The position numbers and the translations under genes are program-made. The notes under the pieces were generated by a model. The model saw only the letters and a program-made list of their open reading frames with translations. It was not told the origin of the DNA and did not search any database. Positions 27,718 through 38,420 of a DNA stretch of 48,595 nucleotides are shown here, piece after piece. Location: assembly GCA_030600605.1 (NCBI GenBank), contig JAUVLT010000005.1:1-48595 (forward strand), written 5' to 3'. Origin of the DNA: Mycoplasmatota bacterium (lineage in GTDB: Bacteria > Bacillota_I > Bacilli_A > Izemoplasmatales > Izemoplasmataceae). Numbering within the stretch: the stretch's first letter is position 1; the number at the start of each line of letters is the position of its first letter.

Positions 27718-29240
27718 TATTGATCACTCCTTTTCGATCCAGCCATGTATAATCCAAGTTCATTTTCAGAAACAACTGTAGGATCGAATTCCCCTACGTT
27801 TTCACCTTCGTACATAATAATGATTCTATCAGATACATTCATAACTTCATCGAGTTCAAGTGAAACTAATAAAACAGCTTTGCCAGCATCACGTTGAGCA
27901 ATAAGTTGTTTATGGATATACTCAATAGCTCCAACATCTAGTCCCCTTGTAGGTTGAACGGCTATTAAAAGATCTGTATCTCGATTAATCTCACGAGCTA
28001 CAATAACTTTTTGCTGGTTTCCACCACTCATACTTCTTGCTGATGTAGTAGAACCTTTACCACTTCTGATATCAAAACGATCAATTAAATCATCTGAATT
28101 TATTCTTATCTCATCAAATTTTAAGAATCCTTTATGTTGGAATAATTCTTTAAAATATGTTTGTAAGATTAAGTTTTTTTCTAGACTATAATCAAGAACA
28201 AGACCATGTCTATGTCTATCTTCAGGGATATGTGATACACCAGAATTATTACGTTGTCTTACAGAATAATGAGAAATATCAATACCATTTAAAGTAAGTG
28301 AACCATTACTGATTGGGTTTAATCCAGTAATACTTTCAATTAGTTGTGTTTGACCATTTCCTTCAATTCCGGCGATACATAATATTTCCCCTTTTTTAAC
28401 TTCAAAAGAGACATCTGTTACAGAGTTTTTCTTCAATGCATGATTGTAAACAGATATATTATCAACTTTTAAAACGACTTCTTTAGGTTTGGCAACTTCT
28501 TTATCGATAACGAAACTTACTTCACGTCCAACCATCATTTCTGCCATTTTTTCAACACTAGTTGTTTTAACATCAACAGTTCCAATGTATTTACCTTTTC
28601 GTAAAACACTACATCTGTCAGCAACTTGTTTGATTTCTTTTAATTTGTGTGTAATTAGTATGATTGATTTACCTTCTTTAGTTAAATCTTTCATAATATT
28701 CATTAATTCTTCTATTTCTTGTGGAGTTAACACTGCAGTTGGTTCGTCAAATATTAAAATATCCGCATTGCGGTATAGCATTTTTAATATTTCAACGCGT
28801 TGTTGCATTCCAACACTAATGTTAGAAATCAGTTGGTTTGGATCTACTTTAAGTTTATACTTTTCACTTAAGTCAGTAATTTTCTTAATAGCATCGTCAA
28901 ACTGTAAAAAGCCGTGTTTTGTGTCTTCGAATCCAAGCACAATGTTTTCAACAACAGTAAAATTATGAACTAATTTAAAATGTTGATGTACCATCCCAAT
29001 ACCATAGTTATTAGCATCATTTGGATTGTTAATATGCACTTCTTCGCCACGTACTTTAATAATACCTTCTTCTGGGACATATAAGCCGAATAAAACACTC
29101 ATCAAAGTTGATTTACCAGCACCATTCTCACCTAGTAAAGCGTGAATTTCACCTTTTTTCAACTGAAGAGTTACGTTATCATTTGCTTTTATTCCAGGGA
29201 ATTCTTTAGTAATATTAAGCATTTCAACAATATATTCCAT
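27717..29240 (-). CDS. BMP-type nucleoside ABC transporter ATP-binding protein (two ABC domains)
   Basis: LLGENGAGKSTLMSVLFGLY, FDEPTAVLTPQE, SGGNQQKVIVAREINRDTDLLIAVQPTRGLDVGA. Confidence 0.95.
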   Translation of the reverse strand: MEYIVEMLNITKEFPGIKANDNVTLQLKKGEIHALLGENGAGKSTLMSVLFGLYVPEEGIIKVRGEEVHINNPNDANNYGIGMVHQHFKLVHNFTVVENIVLGFEDTKHGFLQFDDAIKKITDLSEKYKLKVDPNQLISNISVGMQQRVEILKMLYRNADILIFDEPTAVLTPQEIEELMNIMKDLTKEGKSIILITHKLKEIKQVADRCSVLRKGKYIGTVDVKTTSVEKMAEMMVGREVSFVIDKEVAKPKEVVLKVDNISVYNHALKKNSVTDVSFEVKKGEILCIAGIEGNGQTQLIESITGLNPISNGSLTLNGIDISHYSVRQRNNSGVSHIPEDRHRHGLVLDYSLEKNLILQTYFKELFQHKGFLKFDEIRINSDDLIDRFDIRSGKGSTTSARSMSGGNQQKVIVAREINRDTDLLIAVQPTRGLDVGAIEYIHKQLIAQRDAGKAVLLVSLELDEVMNVSDRIIIMYEGENVGEFDPTVVSENELGLYMAGSKRSDQ

Positions 29241-29367
29241 CTCTTCACCTCTTTTTATAAATTTTACCATAATACAATATTAATTGGAAGTATAAAATTA
29301 GATAGTATATGATTTAAATAATATCCCATATTAATTGTTTATATTACTACTTATGGCTATAAATAAT

Positions 29368-29402
29368 TATAAAAAAAAGGAAAGCAAATTTGCTTTCCTA
29401 AA
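29368..29402 (-). terminator. Attenuator/terminator between the BMP lipoprotein gene and the transporter genes
   Basis: TTAGGAAAGCAAATTTGCTTTCCTTTTTTTT on the - strand. Confidence 0.8.
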
Positions 29403-29410
29403 TTTTTAAA

Positions 29411-30502
29411 TTAATCAGTTGTACCTTCTACTTCATCTTTGGTAGGGATGTCAAGAGTAGCATCATTTAGGAAAAGAACTAATGCATCGTAGTCAGCAGG
29501 AACAACTACAGTTCCGTCAGCTAAATCTAAGAAGATTGCAGCGTATTGAGCAGTAGTAAATGTTTCAAATCTTGAAGTTTCCATTGGTAATGCAACACCA
29601 TCGTTTGCAGCACCTTTGTAAACTGAAGTTCCACCAACGAACTCTCCGTCTAACCAAGCTTGTAATCCTTGTTGAACTGCGTTTCCAAGTTGTTTCATAG
29701 CACTTGTTAATACAGTATCTGATTGGTCGTATTGATCAATGTCAACACCAATCATCATTGCACCTGAATCTGCAGCAGCAGCCATAACTGAAGCTCCAGC
29801 TCCACCAGCAGCACTAAAGATAATTTCAGTATCTGCAGCATACCAGCTTAATGCTAAGTTTTTGAAGTTATCACTAGGACCGAAGTCTCCAAAGTAATGA
29901 TAAGTATCATCGTTGAATACGATGTCATCTTCAACTTCTAATTCTTGAGCAGCATAGTAAACACCAGCGATGAATCCAACACCAAATTTAACAACAGCAG
30001 GAACAGCCATACCACCAGTAAATCCTAATTCTCTATATCCATCATATACAGCAGCATATCCAGCTAAGAATCCAGCTTCATGTTCGTTGAATAAGATAGG
30101 CATTGTGTTATCAGCAGTTTTCCAAGTTGTCCATGTAGGATCATGAGGAGTACCATCAATTAAGATGAAATATACATCTGGGTACAAATCTTGAGCAGCA
30201 TAGATACTTGATTCAAATAAGAATCCTGGAGTAACGATAATTTCAGCTCCACCTTCAACAGCTAAATCGATTGCTTCTAAGTAAGCATCATCAGAAACTT
30301 CTAAAGGTTTATAATATTTGTAAGAAATATCATTTTCATCTGCGAAGTCGATAATTCCTTCCCAAGTACCTTGGTTGAATGATTCGTCGTCAATCCCACC
30401 AGAGTCGGTAATCATTGCAATTTTGTAAGTTTCTACTTTAGAACAAGCACTTAATCCAAGTACTAATACCATAGCAGCAACTAAAACTAATAATTTTTTC
30501 AT
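29411..30502 (-). CDS. BMP family nucleoside-binding lipoprotein
   Basis: Lipobox LSACS; YKIAMITDSGGIDDESFNQGTWEGI; NEHEAGFLAGYAA. Confidence 0.94.
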   Translation of the reverse strand: MKKLLVLVAAMVLVLGLSACSKVETYKIAMITDSGGIDDESFNQGTWEGIIDFADENDISYKYYKPLEVSDDAYLEAIDLAVEGGAEIIVTPGFLFESSIYAAQDLYPDVYFILIDGTPHDPTWTTWKTADNTMPILFNEHEAGFLAGYAAVYDGYRELGFTGGMAVPAVVKFGVGFIAGVYYAAQELEVEDDIVFNDDTYHYFGDFGPSDNFKNLALSWYAADTEIIFSAAGGAGASVMAAAADSGAMMIGVDIDQYDQSDTVLTSAMKQLGNAVQQGLQAWLDGEFVGGTSVYKGAANDGVALPMETSRFETFTTAQYAAIFLDLADGTVVVPADYDALVLFLNDATLDIPTKDEVEGTTD

Positions 30503-30540
30503 TTAAATCCTCCTATTTTTTATAATTTTATTCTTATCTT

Positions 30541-30569
30541 ATTATAGGTAATTTACTCGTTATTGTAAA
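30541..30569 (-). promoter_or_regulatory. Sigma-A promoter of the BMP lipoprotein gene
   Basis: - strand TTTACA, 17-bp spacer, TATAAT. Confidence 0.8.
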
Positions 30570-30661
30570 GTCTTTTCACTTATTTTTTTAAAAATATGAA
30601 TATTTACTCATTTGTTTTGAAAATCAAACTTTTTTTCAAACAAAAAGCAGGCGTAAGCCTA

Positions 30662-32338
30662 CTATGTTGTTTGTGTATCAATAAGCACAGGTATTATTAT
30701 TGGTCTTCTTTTAGTTACTTTGTAGAGATGTTTACTAATACCATTTTTTAAGGCTTCTCTAAAAACTCGCCAATCAATATATTTGCTTTTTAGGATTTCA
30801 GAAGAAACTTTATAAAAGATATCTTCAACTTCCTTAATTAATTCTTCGTTTTCTTTCATAAAAATGAAACCTCTTGACACAATTTCAGGAACGGTAATAA
30901 CTTCTTTTTTTCTAGCATCTATATTAGCAATTATTAATAAAACACCATCTTGAGCTAATAACTCTCTATCTCTTAAAACAACGTCATTTAGGTCTCCATC
31001 TAATATTCCATCTACTAATATATCTCCACTATCAATCTTGTTAGTAATATTGACAACTTTACCGTTTATCATTTCTAACACATTCCCATTATCAAAAACG
31101 AATAAATCATCTTTGTTATAACCAAGCTGAACACAAAGATGTTCTAAGGCGTATTGATGTCTATATTCACCAATGACAGGCATTATATATTTTGGATTTA
31201 AAATATTAATTAATAGTTTTATGTCTTCACTACTTGCGTGTGATGGAGGTAATATTTTTTTATCAATCTTTACGACATTTGTATCATAACGATATAGTAT
31301 ATCTAAAGTGCGGGCAGCTATTTTCTCTGTCCCAGGTACTGGTGGAGTCAATAAAATAATTGTATCTTCTTTATTTATGTGGATTAATCTATCTAGCTTT
31401 TTGACCATTCTCTGTAACATATAAAATGGTTCATGTCTATCTCCAGTAACTAAAACTACGGCATCTTGAAGTTCGTTTTTATTTTTATCATCGATAAATC
31501 TTAAACTAATTAATTTGTCTTCTGGAATCTTTAAATAATTTAATTTAACGGCAATATCCACAGTTCTTTGTGTTTTTCGACCGATAATTGCTATTTTTCG
31601 TTCATATTTCAAAGCAATATCAATAATCTTTTGAATTCTGACTAAATCCGTCGAAAAAGCTGATACTATAATTCTGCTTTTTGCTTGATAAAATGCTTGA
31701 TTTATAGCGTAATCTAGGCTTTCTGTACTATGTGTATAACCAACCCTTTCTGCTCCAAGAGATTCTACTAATAAGGCAAGAATTTTTTTGCCGGAAATAT
31801 ATGATAATTTCTCAAAATCAGTTTTATACACTCCAGTAACATTTTGATCAAAGGTAAAATCAGGGGCATAAACAATGACACCATCCATTGTTGTTATTGC
31901 TATTCCAAGTGATTCAGGGATAGAATGTGTTACTCGATAAAAATCGATTTTAACATTGCCAAAAGTCAAAGTGTCTTTCCCTGAAACTGTAAAAAACTTA
32001 TAGTTATCTAAGACTAGTCCTTGATCAACCATTGTGTCTTTTAAAATGGCTAAAGTAAAGTAAGAACCATAGATTGGAACGTTAATTATTTTTAATAGTT
32101 TTGGTACCGCGCCAATATGATCTTCGTGACCATGACTTAAAAAGATTCCTTCAATTCGGCTTTTATTTTTTTCTAAATAGGTAAAATCAGGAATAATTGA
32201 ATCTATTCCAAAAAGTTCTAGTGTTGGATATTTTAATCCTGCATCTAAAATGAATATTTTGTTATCAACTTCAATACAATACATATTCTTTCCGTTTTCG
32301 CCAAGTCCACCAAGGGCAAATATTTTGATTTTGCTCAT
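30662..32338 (-). CDS. rnj: Ribonuclease J
   Basis: FALGGLGENGKNMYCIEVDNKIFILDAGLKYP, LSHGHEDHIGAVP; start 32338 behind AAGGAGGTG. Confidence 0.94.
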   Translation of the reverse strand: MSKIKIFALGGLGENGKNMYCIEVDNKIFILDAGLKYPTLELFGIDSIIPDFTYLEKNKSRIEGIFLSHGHEDHIGAVPKLLKIINVPIYGSYFTLAILKDTMVDQGLVLDNYKFFTVSGKDTLTFGNVKIDFYRVTHSIPESLGIAITTMDGVIVYAPDFTFDQNVTGVYKTDFEKLSYISGKKILALLVESLGAERVGYTHSTESLDYAINQAFYQAKSRIIVSAFSTDLVRIQKIIDIALKYERKIAIIGRKTQRTVDIAVKLNYLKIPEDKLISLRFIDDKNKNELQDAVVLVTGDRHEPFYMLQRMVKKLDRLIHINKEDTIILLTPPVPGTEKIAARTLDILYRYDTNVVKIDKKILPPSHASSEDIKLLINILNPKYIMPVIGEYRHQYALEHLCVQLGYNKDDLFVFDNGNVLEMINGKVVNITNKIDSGDILVDGILDGDLNDVVLRDRELLAQDGVLLIIANIDARKKEVITVPEIVSRGFIFMKENEELIKEVEDIFYKVSSEILKSKYIDWRVFREALKNGISKHLYKVTKRRPIIIPVLIDTQTT

Positions 32339-32495
32339 AATGCACCTCCTTTTGTTAAATTGCATTCATCTTTTTTATTATATCATAATATGAGAATATT
32401 AGTAGTAAATGTGAGATTAAACAACTTTTTTATCAACACTATAATGTATATTTTTTTATTACTTTATGATATATTATTTATTAGGAAGTGATTTT

Positions 32496-33071
32496 ATGAT
32501 AAATTATCCTAACAAAAAAACAAAATTCATCAAGAATAAAACTAATCATTCTAATCGAGGAATGTCTTTTGAGAATATAATTAATGAAACTAATGAGTAT
32601 TATTTATCCCATGATATAGCGATTATTCATAAAAAACCGATACCGATTCAAATTGTTAAAGTTGACTACCCTTCGAGAAGTGGAGCTGTGATTAAAGAGG
32701 CGTATTATAAGATTCCATCGACAACTGATTATAATGGTATATACAAAGGTAAATATATCGATTTTGAGGCCAAAGAAACTAATAATAAAACTAGTTTTCC
32801 GCTTTCGAATATTCATTTTCATCAAATAAAGCATTTAGAAAGTATTGAAAAGCATAAAGGAATTAGTTTTGTCTTGATTTTCTTTAAAGCTCTGGACCAA
32901 ATATATTTATTAGAAACAAAATTTCTTGTAAAATATTATAAGCGAAGTATCGAAGGAAGAAAATCAATAAAATATGAAGAAATTAAGGAAAATGGATATT
33001 CAATTAAAGAAGGTTACAGTCCTCGTATTGACTACTTGAGAGTTATTGATGAAATAATAAAAAAAGGCTAA
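32496..33071 (+). CDS. recU: Holliday junction resolvase RecU
   Basis: [49 protein letters not shown]. Confidence 0.94.
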   Translation: MINYPNKKTKFIKNKTNHSNRGMSFENIINETNEYYLSHDIAIIHKKPIPIQIVKVDYPSRSGAVIKEAYYKIPSTTDYNGIYKGKYIDFEAKETNNKTSFPLSNIHFHQIKHLESIEKHKGISFVLIFFKALDQIYLLETKFLVKYYKRSIEGRKSIKYEEIKENGYSIKEGYSPRIDYLRVIDEIIKKG

Positions 33072-33086
33072 AAATAGCCTTTTTAT
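33060..33086. terminator. Bidirectional terminator recU/glgC
   Basis: AAAAAAGGCTAAAAATAGCCTTTTT. Confidence 0.8.
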
Positions 33087-34309
33087 TTTAGTGTGCTTCC
33101 TGTTTCAATGATTTTTTTATCGAATTTAGCAGATGAAAAGATACGACAATTTCTTTTAATGATAGTACCTTTGGGAATTGTTACTCCAGTTCCAATTACA
33201 TTAATTCCACTAAATAAAACTTCTGGATTTTCAATATTTGGGGACATATCATCTCCATCACCGATAATGACATCTTCTAATATTTTACATCTTTTATCGA
33301 TAATTGCTTTTTCAATATAGGCTCCAGGCATGATTTCTGTATCATTTAGTATAACACTATCAATTACTGTCGCACCGGGATGAACTATTACTCCAGGACT
33401 AAGTACACTTCTTGTGACATTACCTGCGATAATTGATCCATTAGATATTAGTGCTTGGCTAATTGAAGCTTTACTACCAATTTTAACACTTGGCATTTCT
33501 TCACTTTTTGTATGAATTTTCCAGTTTTTATCATACATATCTAACTTGATTTTATCAACTGTTGTGGTGAGTTCGATACTAGCTTCTAAATAAGCATCGT
33601 ATGTTCCTACATCTTTCCAATAGTCTTCAAATACATATGTAAATAAGTCTGTTTTAGTTAGTAAATGAGGGATAATATGTTTTCCAAAATCAAGTTTTGG
33701 ATCTTTTACTTCAGTAATTGCTTCAAGTAAAACATCTGTATTAAAGACATATATTCCCATTGAAGCCAAATTACTGTCTGCATTTTTTGGTTTTTCAGTA
33801 AACTTTTTGATTTTATTATTCTTGTCTGAAGTTAATATTCCAAATTGATGAGTATCTTTCCAAGGTACTGGTTGTACTGCAATTGTTAATTTAGCATCAT
33901 TTTTGACATGAAAAGCAAGCATTTTTTTATAATCCATTTTATAAACATGGTCACCCGATAAGATAAGAACATATTTAGGGTTCTTTCTTTTAATATACTC
34001 AATATTTTGTAAGACAGCATCAGCTGTTCCAGCGTACCATTCTTTGTATGGTTGAAGTAAACTTATGCTTGAATCTCTTCTATTTAAGTCCCATTCTGCA
34101 CCCATACCAATGTGTTCATTTAAAGAAAGTGGTAAATATTGAGTTAAAATTCCAATATTGTAAATTCCGGAATTAGTACAGTTACTTAGAGTAAAGTCAA
34201 CAATGCGGTATTTACCAGCAAACGGAACAGCTGGTTTAACTCTTTTTTCTGATAGAATATCTAATCTACTTCCTCTACCTCCTGCTAATATTAACGCTAA
34301 AGTTTCCAT
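33083..34309 (-). CDS. glgC: Glucose-1-phosphate adenylyltransferase
   Basis: ALILAGGRGSRLDILSEKRVKPAVPFAGKYRIVDFTLSNC. Confidence 0.96.
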   Translation of the reverse strand: METLALILAGGRGSRLDILSEKRVKPAVPFAGKYRIVDFTLSNCTNSGIYNIGILTQYLPLSLNEHIGMGAEWDLNRRDSSISLLQPYKEWYAGTADAVLQNIEYIKRKNPKYVLILSGDHVYKMDYKKMLAFHVKNDAKLTIAVQPVPWKDTHQFGILTSDKNNKIKKFTEKPKNADSNLASMGIYVFNTDVLLEAITEVKDPKLDFGKHIIPHLLTKTDLFTYVFEDYWKDVGTYDAYLEASIELTTTVDKIKLDMYDKNWKIHTKSEEMPSVKIGSKASISQALISNGSIIAGNVTRSVLSPGVIVHPGATVIDSVILNDTEIMPGAYIEKAIIDKRCKILEDVIIGDGDDMSPNIENPEVLFSGINVIGTGVTIPKGTIIKRNCRIFSSAKFDKKIIETGSTLK

Positions 34310-34310
34310 T

Positions 34311-35735
34311 TTATTCCTCCTTTAGTTTCTTATAAAGACTTAAATATTTTTTAGCTGATTGTTCCCAACTAAAATCTTCTAGCATAACTCTTTTCACTAG
34401 AGTTTTCCAAGTAGGTTTATCATTATATGTTTCAAGTGAAGAATTAATAGCATGTGCTAAGTCACCTGCTTCATAGTTTTCAAATCCAAATCCAGTTCCT
34501 TCATTTGTAAATTTATTAAAAGGGATAATACTATCTTTTAGTCCACCTGTTTTTCTAACAATTGGCAGTGTTCCATATTTTAAACTAATTAATTGAGCTA
34601 ATCCACAAGGTTCAAAACGTGAAGGCATTAAAAACATATCAGATCCAGCATATATTTTTCTTGCTAATGCATCACTATATCCAATATATACTCCAACATT
34701 ATCTGGATATCTTTCTTGTAGGTAGTTATAGAAGTGCTCAATATTTGGTTCACCACTTCCAAGTAAAACAAATTGGAATTTCTTTTCAATTATATAATCT
34801 TCTAATATTTCTTTAATTAAAGCAAATCCTTTAGGTTCAGCGAGTCTTGAAACCATACTGATTATTGGTAAATTATTCTTTTCTAAATTAAAATACTCTC
34901 TTAATGCATTCTTATTTTCTCTTTTACCTTTCAAGTAGTTAAAAGGGCTATAATTATAGACGATATTAGGATCTAATTTGGGATTAAAGTTTTCATAATC
35001 AATACCATTAATAATTCCAAATAATGTGTCTTCTCGTGATTTTAAGATTTCACTCATCCCAAATCCAAAGTAATCATGTAAGATTTCTTTAGCATAAGTA
35101 TTTGAGACTGTTGTTACAAAGTTTGCTGAATTTATACCACATTTTAAGAAATTAATATTATCATTAAATTCAAGTTCATTATCAAATTCAACATCTAAAT
35201 ATTTGATTAAATGTTTCGAGAAAACACCTTGGTAAGCAATATTATGAATTGTAAAGATTGTTTTCATATCTTTATATTTTTCTAAATGTTTGTATTTTTT
35301 ATTTAAAATATATGGAATTAGACCTGCTGTCCAATCATTGACGTGAATAATATCAGGATAATAATCTAAATGTTCAAACATTTGCATAACAGCGTTATTA
35401 AAGAAACCGTATCTTTCACCATCATCATAATGACCATATAAAGTATTTCTGTAGCCGAAATAGTATTCGTTATCAATAAAATAATATGTAACTCCATTGA
35501 GTTCTAGAGATTCAATTCCACAATATTCTTGTTTATTTCCAACTGTAACACGATATTTACATAATAGTTTTAATTGATTATTATATTTTTCCTTTGTTAC
35601 TCCATGTTTCGGTAATACAACTGAAACATCAACACCTAATTTTACAAGTTCTTTTGGTAAGGCACCTAAAACATCAGCAAGTCCACCTGTTTTAGAAAAA
35701 GGTGTTGCCTCGCTTCCTACAAATAGTATTTTCAT
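34311..35735 (-). CDS. glgA: Glycogen (starch) synthase
   Basis: MKILFVGSEATPFSKTGGLADVLGALPKEL, RFEPCGLAQL. Confidence 0.96.
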   Translation of the reverse strand: MKILFVGSEATPFSKTGGLADVLGALPKELVKLGVDVSVVLPKHGVTKEKYNNQLKLLCKYRVTVGNKQEYCGIESLELNGVTYYFIDNEYYFGYRNTLYGHYDDGERYGFFNNAVMQMFEHLDYYPDIIHVNDWTAGLIPYILNKKYKHLEKYKDMKTIFTIHNIAYQGVFSKHLIKYLDVEFDNELEFNDNINFLKCGINSANFVTTVSNTYAKEILHDYFGFGMSEILKSREDTLFGIINGIDYENFNPKLDPNIVYNYSPFNYLKGKRENKNALREYFNLEKNNLPIISMVSRLAEPKGFALIKEILEDYIIEKKFQFVLLGSGEPNIEHFYNYLQERYPDNVGVYIGYSDALARKIYAGSDMFLMPSRFEPCGLAQLISLKYGTLPIVRKTGGLKDSIIPFNKFTNEGTGFGFENYEAGDLAHAINSSLETYNDKPTWKTLVKRVMLEDFSWEQSAKKYLSLYKKLKEE

Positions 35736-35832
35736 AGTATCTCCTCCTTTTATCACCAGTATTATTATATCAAAAAAACAGATAATTTGTTATAGATTTA
35801 ATAAAATAAAAAAGATACAAAATTGTATCTTT

Positions 35833-36363
35833 TTATAAATAATTAGCTATTCGGTCTTTAATACTTAGTCCAACTACAATACATAAAACGACTGAAATAG
35901 TCATATAAGGTAAATTGTAAATAATGAATGAATAAATAAATGCTCCTTCAGTTCCAGCGAATTGTGAAAAGAATAAAACACCACTTATACTGTGCATTAA
36001 ATATCTTAAAAATCCTGCTAAAGCTATTCCCTTAATAAAACTTCTATTATTAATTAAAGCAGTATTTCTAAAGATACCAGCTACTCCTAAAACAGTAAAT
36101 GCAAAGATATAGTCAAAGAATATTGATCCCCAGTGAATTAAAAATCCTCCTAATGCAAAATTGATAATTCCAAATACAAATCCAGCAACTAAGCCATCTT
36201 TTACTCCATACTTATAAGCAACAAAGAAGATTGGTAACATTCCAAGACTCGCACTTCCACCCTGTGGCATATGCAGAAAAGGAATGAAAGTAGATGTTGC
36301 TTCAAGTACTCCTGCAACAGCTATTAAGATAGCTATTTCAGTGATTCTTTTTGTTTCTTTCAT
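35833..36363 (-). CDS. thiT: Thiamine transporter ThiT (ECF S component)
   Basis: Hydrophobic 6-TM protein with MPQGGSASLGMLPIFFVAYKYGVKDGLVAG; TPP riboswitch upstream. Confidence 0.92.
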   Translation of the reverse strand: MKETKRITEIAILIAVAGVLEATSTFIPFLHMPQGGSASLGMLPIFFVAYKYGVKDGLVAGFVFGIINFALGGFLIHWGSIFFDYIFAFTVLGVAGIFRNTALINNRSFIKGIALAGFLRYLMHSISGVLFFSQFAGTEGAFIYSFIIYNLPYMTISVVLCIVVGLSIKDRIANYL

Positions 36364-36380
36364 ATTTTTCTCCTCCAAAT

Positions 36381-36415
36381 AAAAAATTTTGTCCAAAAAC
36401 CCAGGACAAAATTTA
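36381..36415 (-). terminator. Terminator (expression platform) of the TPP riboswitch
   Basis: AAATTTTGTCC TGGGTTTTT GGACAAAATTTTTT on the - strand. Confidence 0.85.
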
Positions 36416-36440
36416 ATTCAAAGTATAAACTACTTTAAAT

Positions 36441-36530
36441 CTTATCCTACGCTGGCATTATCCAGATCAGGTATGGTCTATTCTAGTTTCAAGAATACTC
36501 TCAGCCTAGTTCTCTAAGCTCCCTGACTTT
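36441..36530 (-). promoter_or_regulatory. TPP riboswitch (THI element)
   Basis: - strand CAGGGAGCTTAGAGAACTAGGCTGAGAGTATT...AGACCATACCTGATCTGGATAATGCCAGCGTAGGATAAG. Confidence 0.97.
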
Positions 36531-36830
36531 AAGACATATATAGTATACAATAATTATTAAACAAAAATCAAGTATTACCAAATATTTGCAAGAACTATTA
36601 TCATATAATTAAAAAAAGTAAATAATAATTCAAAGGGAGATAATAATATACCAGTGATTGTCTTCCATATTTTTATTTTGGGTCCAAGATTGTTTTTACA
36701 ATACACAAGTAGCATGTATATATATAAAGAATGCCGAAAAATACAAAAGATAAAGGGTATTGATACTTTTTTTAAAAAAATCTATTATTTTTAATATTGG
36801 TGTTACAATATAGTATTGGAGGTGATAATT

Positions 36831-38366
36831 ATGTATAAAGACAAGAGAGAATCCTTTTTAATATATGCTGCTGTAATAACACTTGTTTTTACGATTATTT
36901 TCGTCTTTTTTATTAGTAATTATTATCAAAAAAAAGATGAATATTATGCAGGAAGAATAAATGAGCTAGATAATGAGATAAATACAACACTACACAGTTA
37001 TGGATTATTTTCTAAATATATTTATGAAAATTATATCGAAACTGATTATATATTAGAATTAGTTGATACTGCTTACGAAGCAGACACGGCTACACAAGAT
37101 TTACTTAGGACAGAGCTTTATGACTATTTAATAGATGAATATGATCATGTTAAAGAATATGATTTTAGACAGGTTCATTTTCATTTTCCTGATTCAACTA
37201 GTTTTTTACGAATGCATTTTCCTGAAAAATACGGTGATAGTTTATATGAAGCAAGATATTCAGTCAGAACTGTAAATGAAGACTATGTTACTATTGCAGG
37301 TTTTGAAGAAGGTCGAGTAGTTAATGGATATCGATTTGTTTACCCTCTTATAAGAAATGGAGAACATATTGGTAGTGTTGAAGTAAGCGTGGCTTTAACT
37401 TCGGTAATAAATGTTTTAACGGAACTTACAGATAGTGATTACTACTTTGTTATTGATAAAGAGGTAGTTTATGATAAAGTTTATTCTGAATATTTAGATA
37501 ATTATCAAGTGACTGAATTTTCTGAAAATTTCCTAGTGGATATTGGTACTATAATTAATTGTCAAGATCGAAATCTTATTGAGGAACGTAATTTTGAAGA
37601 TTTTTTAGGTTCATTTGATGTAGATGAAATTGAAAAATTAGATGAATTTATTGAATTTGGATTTTCAACAAAATATGAAAAAAAGAATTATGAAGTTATT
37701 TTCACACCAATTGCAAATATTGAAGGCGAAGATGTAGCATATATGATTTCAATAAGTGAAATAAATGGTGTTAGAGATTTGTATCTACAAAATTTACTAG
37801 TTGGGGGACTAATCTTTTCACTTTATATAGGAATACTGTTGTTATCTGGTATTTTTATTAGAAATAGAAATTTGTTACAAACTATTTCTTATTCAGATGG
37901 ATTAACAAATATTTCTAATCGACGTAAATTTGAAATTGATTTAAATATAGAGATTTCAAGAGCAAAAAGATATCATAACGATTTAAGCTTCATTATGTTT
38001 GATATTGACCATTTCAAGGATGTGAATGACACTTATGGACATAAAACAGGTGATTATATCCTTGAAAAATTAGCATCAATTATTAAAAGTAATATTCGAG
38101 AAGATGATCTTTTCGCAAGATATGGTGGAGAAGAGTTTATTATTATGTTATTTAATTCAAATAAGCAAGAAACAATAAATAAAGCTGATGAGTTAAGAAA
38201 ACTTGTTGAAGGTTATAAATTTGATGTTGTTGGTCAAGTAACAATTAGTTTAGGAGTATATAAATTTAAAGATGAAGACACATATGAAACGATAACTGAA
38301 AAGGTTGATAAAGCGATGTATGCTGCTAAAAAAGCTGGAAGAAATAAAGTGAAATATATTGAATAA
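36831..38366 (+). CDS. Membrane-bound diguanylate cyclase (GGDEF) with extracytoplasmic sensor
   Basis: Two hydrophobic segments flanking a ~270-aa sensor; SYSDGLTNISNRRKFE, FDIDHFKDVNDTYGHKTGD, REDDLFARYGGEEF. Confidence 0.93.
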   Translation: MYKDKRESFLIYAAVITLVFTIIFVFFISNYYQKKDEYYAGRINELDNEINTTLHSYGLFSKYIYENYIETDYILELVDTAYEADTATQDLLRTELYDYLIDEYDHVKEYDFRQVHFHFPDSTSFLRMHFPEKYGDSLYEARYSVRTVNEDYVTIAGFEEGRVVNGYRFVYPLIRNGEHIGSVEVSVALTSVINVLTELTDSDYYFVIDKEVVYDKVYSEYLDNYQVTEFSENFLVDIGTIINCQDRNLIEERNFEDFLGSFDVDEIEKLDEFIEFGFSTKYEKKNYEVIFTPIANIEGEDVAYMISISEINGVRDLYLQNLLVGGLIFSLYIGILLLSGIFIRNRNLLQTISYSDGLTNISNRRKFEIDLNIEISRAKRYHNDLSFIMFDIDHFKDVNDTYGHKTGDYILEKLASIIKSNIREDDLFARYGGEEFIIMLFNSNKQETINKADELRKLVEGYKFDVVGQVTISLGVYKFKDEDTYETITEKVDKAMYAAKKAGRNKVKYIE

Positions 38367-38378
38367 TAATGAAATAAA

Positions 38379-38420
38379 TAACAAAAAAACCTGATAATTG
38401 ATTATCAGGTTTTTTTGTTA
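38379..38420. terminator. Bidirectional terminator
   Basis: AACAAAAAAACCTGATAATTGATTATCAGGTTTTTTTGTT. Confidence 0.9.

Noticed and set aside
28489-28968. 159-aa + strand ORF inside the ABC ATPase gene
   Set aside because: Antisense shadow ORF of a conserved ABC gene; no independent evidence.
36441-36530. TPP riboswitch as a novel element
   Set aside because: All conserved THI-element motifs are present and it precedes thiT, so it is a known class; listed as a feature only.
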